Part shown: piece by piece, positions 58,075 to 64,000 of the stretch
Position numbering within the stretch: the first letter of the stretch is position 1
Layout of the letters: every line of letters begins with the position of its first letter
The notes under the pieces: model-generated
Told to the model about the DNA's origin: nothing
The model's database searches: none
What the model saw: only the letters and a program-made list of their open reading frames with translations
Program-made: the position numbers and the translations under genes
From: Undaria pinnatifida
Lineage: Eukaryota; Sar; Phaeophyceae; Laminariales; Alariaceae
Reading direction: 5' to 3'
Assembly (NCBI GenBank): GCA_012845835.1
Contig: JABAKD010000002.1
Coordinates: 17,011,629 to 17,075,628 of the forward strand
Length of the DNA stretch: 64,000 nucleotides

Positions 58075-58587
58075 TTACGAGTGGCTGCGTCCCCGACCTC
58101 GAGGGTGGTAATATACGAGTTCGGGCCCATCGGCATAGTTTGTTCTCGTGCAAGTAAAATAGGTACGAGTAAGATCACACACTGATGCTCTATTACACAC
58201 ACGCTTTTTGTCTGATTTATGGCATGGGGAGGGTGTACCAAAAAACGGGAAATAACTTTTCGACACAAAAAAGCAAGGGGAAAAATCGTTCCTGTTGTTA
58301 AGCTTCGTCACGTGAAGGTCATAGTAGTAGACGGTATTCACGGAAGAAACCAGTGGCATGCATTCGTCCCGGTATCGCATCGTTTGGTGGTTATTTTCCC
58401 AGAGAAGACTCTTTGGAGAAGTATAGGTGGTGTGGAAGGCGTGCTTTGTTGTTGCTGTGGCGCCTGCCTCCGTTTCCGTGGTCGTTTGCCGGTCAACTGG
58501 AAGCGGTCGTGTTGCTACGTAACTGACAAATAATCTTGTGTTGCTTCCTGCTTGACGTGCTCCTGCTGTTGATCGCTGATTGATCAT
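58075..58587 (-). CDS. hypothetical protein, 170 codons, ATG to stop
   Basis: The longest ATG-initiated frame in this area. It begins MINQRSTAGARQAG and has a Thr-rich early part, a Tyr/Asn-rich middle and a basic Cys-containing end. A shorter ATG frame lies opposite (58219-58533) and also looks protein-like, so only one is likely real. By chance one or two frames of this length are expected in a window of this size, so length alone is not proof. Confidence 0.28.
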   Translation of the reverse strand: MINQRSTAGARQAGSNTRLFVSYVATRPLPVDRQTTTETEAGATATTKHAFHTTYTSPKSLLWENNHQTMRYRDECMPLVSSVNTVYYYDLHVTKLNNRNDFSPCFFVSKSYFPFFGTPSPCHKSDKKRVCNRASVCDLTRTYFTCTRTNYADGPELVYYHPRGRGRSHS

Positions 58588-58602
58588 ATCTAGTGAGTTA
58601 TA

Positions 58603-58815
58603 AAGAGCCGGTGGTCTAGTGTTACCCTCGATTACTACTAGCGTTGGTCCTTGAGTTCGATTCCCACGGTTGAGATTTTACCTTATTTGCAGAAACGCGA
58701 AAAAAGGATCAACTAACTGCTGAGAACGCCTAGCAGCGTAGGTTTGTACAATTCAACGCGAATCGACGAGGGAATAAAATGCTAATTCTTCTCGCGGTAA
58801 AAATTAAGGCATGTA
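58603..58815 (+). mobile_element. tRNA-derived SINE-like element, copy 2
   Basis: A box TGGTCTAGTGT at 58612 and B box GAGTTCGATTCC at 58653 are 43 bp apart. T stem and acceptor are mispaired, so it is not a working tRNA. The 3' end GCGGTAAAAATTAAGGCATG resembles that of 52441-52672. Confidence 0.6.
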
Positions 58816-59089
58816 CCGTAGTGGGGAGGGGGGAGGAGGGCCCGCTATGTGACCCCGGGCCTGAGTTATACCTCTGGGGGGGAGGATGAGAGTAGCGCGA
58901 GGATAATAAACGGGACGGGAAAAAAAAGTGAAGTGGTTTTATTACTGCTGCAATATAATGCGACACCCAAGCAAATTGCACCGATCTCGGACTCGATCTG
59001 GACTGAATTATGCAATCGGTTCATGTATAACTTCTCTAATCACAGGCCGGTATGAGATTATAGTTATTGAACTTGCTGAACTTCTTGGT

Positions 59090-60700
59090 GAGTGGTGCTT
59101 TCATCTATCCATGAACCCCAGTCGAACCGATCAATCGAACACCCGGAGGTTGGGTTACACTGCTGTGCGGGGCGGTATCGAGGCAGGGGATCAAATGAAA
59201 TGTCCGCTACCGGGGTTGGGGTATACGAATAAAAATTCAGCAGTGCGAGTTTCCCCATTTTTTTCTAGCCGTAAATACCTTGAAGGATTTCTCAACCGGA
59301 GGTTGGACCCTATTCTGTGGTGCTGGCGTTGTGTACGAACCTCATCCAGCTAGCTAGGGATTGCACACGGTGCGGTGTGGTGTCGACCCGGGAAAAGTCG
59401 GTTTTCGTCCCCGGTTTGTTGGAGTTGACGAGGTATGGAAGGATTTCTGGAACGGGGATGGAGCCCTATCCTCATCGGGCGCGTCGGAACGCCCCCCCGC
59501 CCATTGGCTGGCTGATACCCTCCCGGGGTTCTACTGGGCAGTAATGGGAAGCTTGTTCCCAGTCAATTTGTAGCATGATTTTAGTAGGAATTTCATTGCG
59601 CTCCCCTATACACTGGCTGACGTATCTGAGTTTCAAAACACCGTCGATTGAAAGGTGTACTTTTCACCTTTCGATCAAGCTAAGCTGCCGATTTTTTGTT
59701 AGTCCGGTTCTTTTTGTTGTTGGTCTTTTTTCTCCTGCGCTCTGCCGTTTTTACACGTTTTTCAATTGCTTGTACAGGTAATTATCTCCCTAAATGTTGT
59801 TTATATAGAATAGGCTGCAGGCCTCCCCCTTCCCCCCTCCCCTACCCGTCCTTTTTGGTGCGCTCGGGTTTTTTTGTTTGGTTGTTTTTTTCGTAGCACC
59901 GAGGGAACATCGCCGCCTAAAAGCGAAACCCGGGTGTCTCTGGCTCTACTAGCTGCACAGCCAATCAACGATAAGCCAATGTGAATAGATGATTGTCACA
60001 CCATCATGCGGGGCGGTGTCGACCGGCGGGAGAAATCGGTTATCGTCCTCGGTTTATCAGTATTTCTGAAACGGGCATGGGACTCTATCCTCCCGTGGTG
60101 GTGCTGCCCTTATGTCCGAGACCCTGCCAATCAGCGGTAAGCCAATATGGTTGGGGTCCACGCCGTGCGGGGCGGTGTCGACACGAGAGGTCATCGTTAT
60201 TGTTCCCGCGTTTTTGGGGCTGTAGAGATTCGGGGGATTTATTATTCGGGGATGGGACCCTACATTCCCCGTGTGCGACGGAAATGCCCCCCATTGATGG
60301 GCCTCGATCGGCCCAGGACAGCGCTGTCGAGCTCAAACCAATCAGCGATTAGCCAACGGGATTGGGGTTTCCACACCGTGCAGGGCGGTGTCGACCCAAG
60401 AAAGCTCGGCTTTCTTCCCCGGTTGGTCGAAGTTTGGAGATACATGGAACGATCTCTGGACCGTGGATGGGATCCTATCCTCCCAAGGTGGAGCTGGCTC
60501 AACATACGAACCCCAGCCAATCAGAGATCGGCCGGTGTGGTTGGGATTTCCACACAGCACGGGGAGGTATCAACCCGGATGATATCCGTGTTCGTCCCCG
60601 GGTTGTCGGAGTTGTAGATGTGTGGATGGATTCCGATTCCGGGATGTGACCCTATCGTGCCCGGGTGACGCTTACTTTGTGTATGAACCCCGGCCAATAT
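59090..60700 (+). repeat. ~160-210-bp tandem repeat field, six units, interrupted
   Basis: The anchor GGGCGGTGTCGAC (or variants) occurs near 59170, 59375, 60011, 60170, 60383 and 60562. Units share CCCCGGTT, GGGATGG-CCCTATCCTCC and CAATCAG words. An unrelated stretch of about 430 bp (59570-59995) interrupts the field; it contains the inverted pair GAAAGGTG / CACCTTTC. Frames across the units are not conserved. Confidence 0.8.
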
Positions 60701-60979
60701 ACGATCAGACGAAAACGACATGTTTTTATTTTCGTCTAAAAAAACTCGAGCCTGAAATTCTTAACTGTCGAAACCGTAGGCGCTGTAGTCGAGTACTGTA
60801 TCTACAAGAAGTGAGCGAACTGCAGCTAGCAACAAGCAGCAGCATTGCAATAGCAATCGAGGAGTTGAATGACGAAGGCAGCGATACCATCGTGTTTCGC
60901 GTCTGGAACACCATCAGCACGTCTCTCCACGATCAGATAATACACAGACAGTCGATCTGGGAGGCTCGGATCTAGATGA

Positions 60980-61609
60980 TACTATTATATCATGCATGGT
61001 ATATCAGAAGCCGGCTCAGTGCGCGCCTCTCGGTGGCTACAAAGAGAACACGCAGCAGACACGGTCAGTCACCTTGCTGGCCCCGGATGCCTGATGGAGT
61101 AAAAACATCGTGAGAAACGCACTCGACACGTTTCGTCGCCAGACTAAAGGGTCAGTCGGCGTGTGTTCGGACTTATGCGATCGAAATCTGATGAAGCTCG
61201 GAGTCGGATTCACTTAAACAACGGTAGCAAGTACGTAGGCTATGGCTAGTCTATATCGAACTCTTGGCATTACGTTACATACACTGTACGCGTGGACTAT
61301 GTTTTTGTGTGTGTGGTAACTTTTTTTACCTATCAACTATTGAGTCAAACAAATCGAAGGACTGCCCTTCCCTACCCGAAGCATGGGTAGCCCTTGTACC
61401 CGATACAGCAGTACTGTAGTACCAGGAACCCTGGCATCATACCTGGGGGAGGTTACCCGCCTAAACTGTGTAAAGTCGCCAACAGCGACGAACGTAACCG
61501 AGCCGTATATTTCACAGTAGCTTCGGCTTCCGCTGGATCCATCAGCATCGGCACCCCGGCACGTGAAACAGATTAGACTGGTAGGACGGCAGTAGTAGTA
61601 TCACTACAG
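60980..61609. other. no recognised feature
   Basis: I saw only short frames without domains and some TACC/GGTA-rich words before the transposon at 61613. Confidence 0.4.
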
Positions 61610-61612
61610 TAA

Positions 61613-62385
61613 GGCCATTTCTTGTACAGTCGGATTTGTCAGTCGAAAACGGCCTTTTTCGATTGAAGCCCAAATCGGGCTTTTCTTACACAGTCGAAAA
61701 AGGGCTTTTTCGACTCAACTTTTTTCGACTGAGAATTCCGACTGGCGGATTCAGTCGAAAAACTCAGTCGAAAAAGTTTTACACGTGTTTTTTGAACCGA
61801 TCGCATCGCTCATCCCACCACCAAACACACACCCATACGGCCACACGGCCACAAACCCATACCAGGTACCACACTGCAGTATCATACAAGGCGCTGACGC
61901 TGGCTTGGCTATCCCTGCTGTTGCTTCTCGAAGCAAGTCAGCGTGGCGCATTCCTAGTTCCGCTCGCCAGCAGCGTGTATCACACGACGGCAGGCAGCAG
62001 CGGGCGGTCTCGATCCCATGCTGCCAACAACGGCTGCGCCTGCTGTAGCTTTGGCGGCTCTCGCCTGAGTGCAACTCCACGAACGTAGCTTTGGCGGCTT
62101 TTGGCTAAGCCCAAAGACGCCAACTAAGCCCAAAGCCACCAACTCGCTGGGACGAAGGTTCGTCGAGCCGTTGCTCGCGGAGACCGCGCGAAGCACAGAG
62201 CTGCCAACCGATTTCGCCTGCTGTACAGCAGTACTCTCTCACACCAACCGCCTCTAGGAGGAGCACAAAAACTATAAAATCAACTCGACTGACAATAAGA
62301 AGGACCAGAAAAATCCAGTCGAAAAGAAGTCCAGTCGAAAAGTGCCGTTTTCGACTGGCGGAATCCGACTGTATAAGAAATGGCC
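61613..62385. mobile_element. MITE-like DNA transposon, 773 bp, TIRs and TAA duplication
   Basis: The left end GGCCATTTCTTGTACAGTCG and the reverse complement of the right end GGCCATTTCTTATACAGTCG begin a terminal inverted repeat of about 40 bp with few mismatches. TAA flanks both sides (61610-61612, 62386-62388). Known: a 3-bp TWA duplication and GGSC-type ends are typical of PIF/Harbinger elements. No transposase is present, so it would move in trans. CAGTCGAAAA or its complement recurs about ten times near both ends, as expected for subterminal transposase-binding sites. Confidence 0.82.
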
Positions 62386-62388
62386 TAA

Positions 62389-63215
62389 TTAACCCTTTTC
62401 GGACTTCAGAGGGAAAAAGAGACGAAAAAAACTGACGAGTGCGGCATCGACCACACGAAGCAAAGCCGGCTGCTGGCTTCGGCCATGGCTAGAATCTGTT
62501 AAAAGCAACAATCGAAGGAGTTATACGACACACGCGTTGAATGATACTACTTTTAATGCGTGTTCATTCTGCTGCGCGCTCATATCATACTAGATGCCCG
62601 ACAAGGCCGCTCAACTCCTTTGTTTCCATGGCGTTTTTTTGGGTCCCCAAAGGGTTAACAACACGAGTAATATTAGGGGCACAGCAGTAGTATCAATTCG
62701 TACCTCGTACAGTACATCAGTACCTGGTACGCCATTAACCATATACCATTCCGACTCGACGAGCCTGGAGGAGGTCACGGGCAACGAACGGTGGCAAAAC
62801 GCGGTACAACTGCATTATCCCTAGAATATATCCCAATGATGCGCAGAAGAATTTGAATTTATGAATTTGAGGGTGACATCACCGCGCCAAACCGGCACAC
62901 CTTTTTGCACATGCTTCCAGGGAATACTGCTAAACACCTGCATCCCACCTTGCAGACCCCCCGTGTCGACGTCGAGGAGATAGCCGGGTGCGTAAGAGAA
63001 AAGCTGGTGACGTACAGAGTGCCAGTTTGTTGCTTGTTGCGTGTTTTTCGTTTTTCGGTGTTCCGGTGTTCCGGTGTTTCATGTTTTATTTTATAAGATG
63101 TTCCAATTATTGCGAGGCGTTCTGGTTCCCCGCCATACATCACAGGGAGAAGCACAGCCAGCATACGTCCAACCTCACGTGCGCGTGTGTGTTGCACGGC
63201 CTGCTGCGTTGCACG
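62389..63215. other. upstream region of the 63.2-kb gene
   Basis: No gene recognised; probable promoter and leader region of the plus-strand exon at 63216. Confidence 0.4.
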
Positions 63216-63623
63216 ATGGCAGTGTTCCTGCGCAGGAGCTTGAATAGGTCAAGAGGGACGTTCGCTTTGGCCGCACCTGCCAAAAACCCGCGCGGTGTGC
63301 TCCCTTTGGGACGACTGATGGTAGCACGACCGTCGCTGCGCGTGACACCCTCATCGATACCAGCGAGAACATTGACAGCCGCTGCACCCACCGCTAGCAC
63401 CACCATCGCTGCTGTTGCTTCAGACCCAGCAGTGGATGCCGAAATAGCAGCAAGGTCTTTGGAACAAGAGTTATTCAAGGTTCTGTGCGAGCCAAGACCT
63501 AGCAACCCGTTGTTGGTAGCCTTAGTGCGAGCCATGGTACAGGTCGGAGAGCAACCGTCTGTGGAGGTTGTCCGAGCGGTGGCCCGTCACTTCTTGGACA
63601 CGAGAGACACTCAGAGCTCCAAG
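63216..63623 (+). CDS. first exon of a probable organelle-targeted protein, partial
   Basis: The ATG at 63216 (context CACGATGG) opens 136 codons. The first 25 residues (MAVFLRRSLNRSRGTFALAA and on) are rich in Arg, Ser and Ala with no acid, like a mitochondrial presequence. An Ala/Thr-rich linker and then helical, Leu/Val-rich sequence follow (LEQELFKVLCEP, LLVALVRAMVQVG). The exon ends at AAG|GTTAGT in phase 0. The frame also stays open upstream to 62988, but without the presequence character. The most protein-like continuation (63750-63959, RYRRLRDMQSASIW) follows a TTGTAG acceptor but is out of phase with this donor; another acceptor (TTGTGCAG, near 63697) keeps frame with a different sequence. 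Family unknown. Confidence 0.5.
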
Positions 63624-63697
63624 GTTAGTGCGTCTTGCCTCAGATCCTGGTTGATGCGACTTGCTTGATTGTGTATCAGCATGCTTGGTTGTGCAGC

Positions 63698-63959
63698 ACC
63701 ATGCGCGGTTGTGCAGTAGCGTGCTAACGCTGGAACCTGACCTTGTAGGCGCTATCGCCGGCTGCGTGACATGCAATCGGCATCAATTTGGCGCCTTTCG
63801 GAAGCAACACCTGCTGAACGACGTGTTGACGTTCAAACCTTGCAGCTGCGCAGCAGCAGCAGCAGCAGCAGCGTTACCTGCTACTTACGCGCACCTGGGT
63901 TGGCTTCAGTTTTACGAGAGCTCCATCCTTACCGACTTTTAAGTCTATACGAAATCTAA
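63698..63959 (+). other. candidate second exon of the 63.2-kb gene, frame unresolved
   Basis: Two overlapping open frames remain to about 63942 and 63959, both crossing a short CAG repeat (63846-63872). One is in phase with the first exon through an acceptor near 63697. The other has the better composition and the better acceptor (GCTAAC branch-like site, then CCTTGTAG at 63748). Confidence 0.35.
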
Positions 63960-64000
63960 GCTCGTAGCCACAGCAGTACGGAGTACTATATGACCTCGTG

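Noticed and set aside
52462-58690. Possible tRNA genes at 52462 and 58612
   Set aside because: A and B boxes are present but T stems and acceptors do not pair; better explained as SINE heads.

Overview
The window is nuclear DNA of a eukaryote. Multi-exon genes have GT-AG introns and very short exons, there are interstitial TTAGGG arrays, poly(A)-tailed retroposons, tRNA-derived SINE-like elements, and many poly-G runs and minisatellites. Base composition is near 50% GC, and genes are sparse with large introns. A brown-alga or related stramenopile genome would fit, but no single sequence proves the lineage.

Layout. (1) 1-4457: the 3' part of a tyrosine-recombinase (YR) retrotransposon, with reverse transcriptase, RNase H and YR broken by frameshifts. 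It is followed by a repeat-unique-repeat end of the kind seen in Ngaro/PAT elements, and the unique part carries an array of twin hairpins. (2) 4779-5153 and 11652-12020: two copies of a terminal-repeat retrotransposon in miniature (TRIM), each with a 4-bp target duplication. (3) 7165-8840: a locally multiplied OTU-type cysteine protease gene, followed by a 464-bp tandem duplication. (4) 12-17 kb: no recognised gene. (5) 17326-28086, minus strand: a ten-exon gene model for a CCCH zinc-finger protein. Its introns contain telomere-like repeats, a CATGG minisatellite and a G-run repeat. (6) 28-41 kb: low gene density, small or decayed open frames, short repeats. (7) 41247-47973, minus strand: a second, shorter CCCH gene, complete from ATG to stop in five exons. 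It shares exon sizes and intron phases with the first gene, and its 3.6-kb intron holds decayed foreign-looking open frames. (8) 48-62 kb: minisatellites, two SINE-like elements, a retroposon with a 15-bp duplication, two long tandem-repeat fields and a 773-bp MITE-like transposon with TAA duplications. (9) 63.2 kb: the first exon of a probable organelle-targeted protein.

The main biological result is the pair of CCCH genes. A 46-nt exon and a 55-nt exon split one zinc finger at the same codon and phase in both genes. The two exons before them match in length (exon 1) or in sequence (exon 2), and all junctions but one in the longer model keep frame. All exon models come from reading splice signals and frames by eye and have no transcript support. 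The rest of the window is mostly layered mobile elements and their remains.
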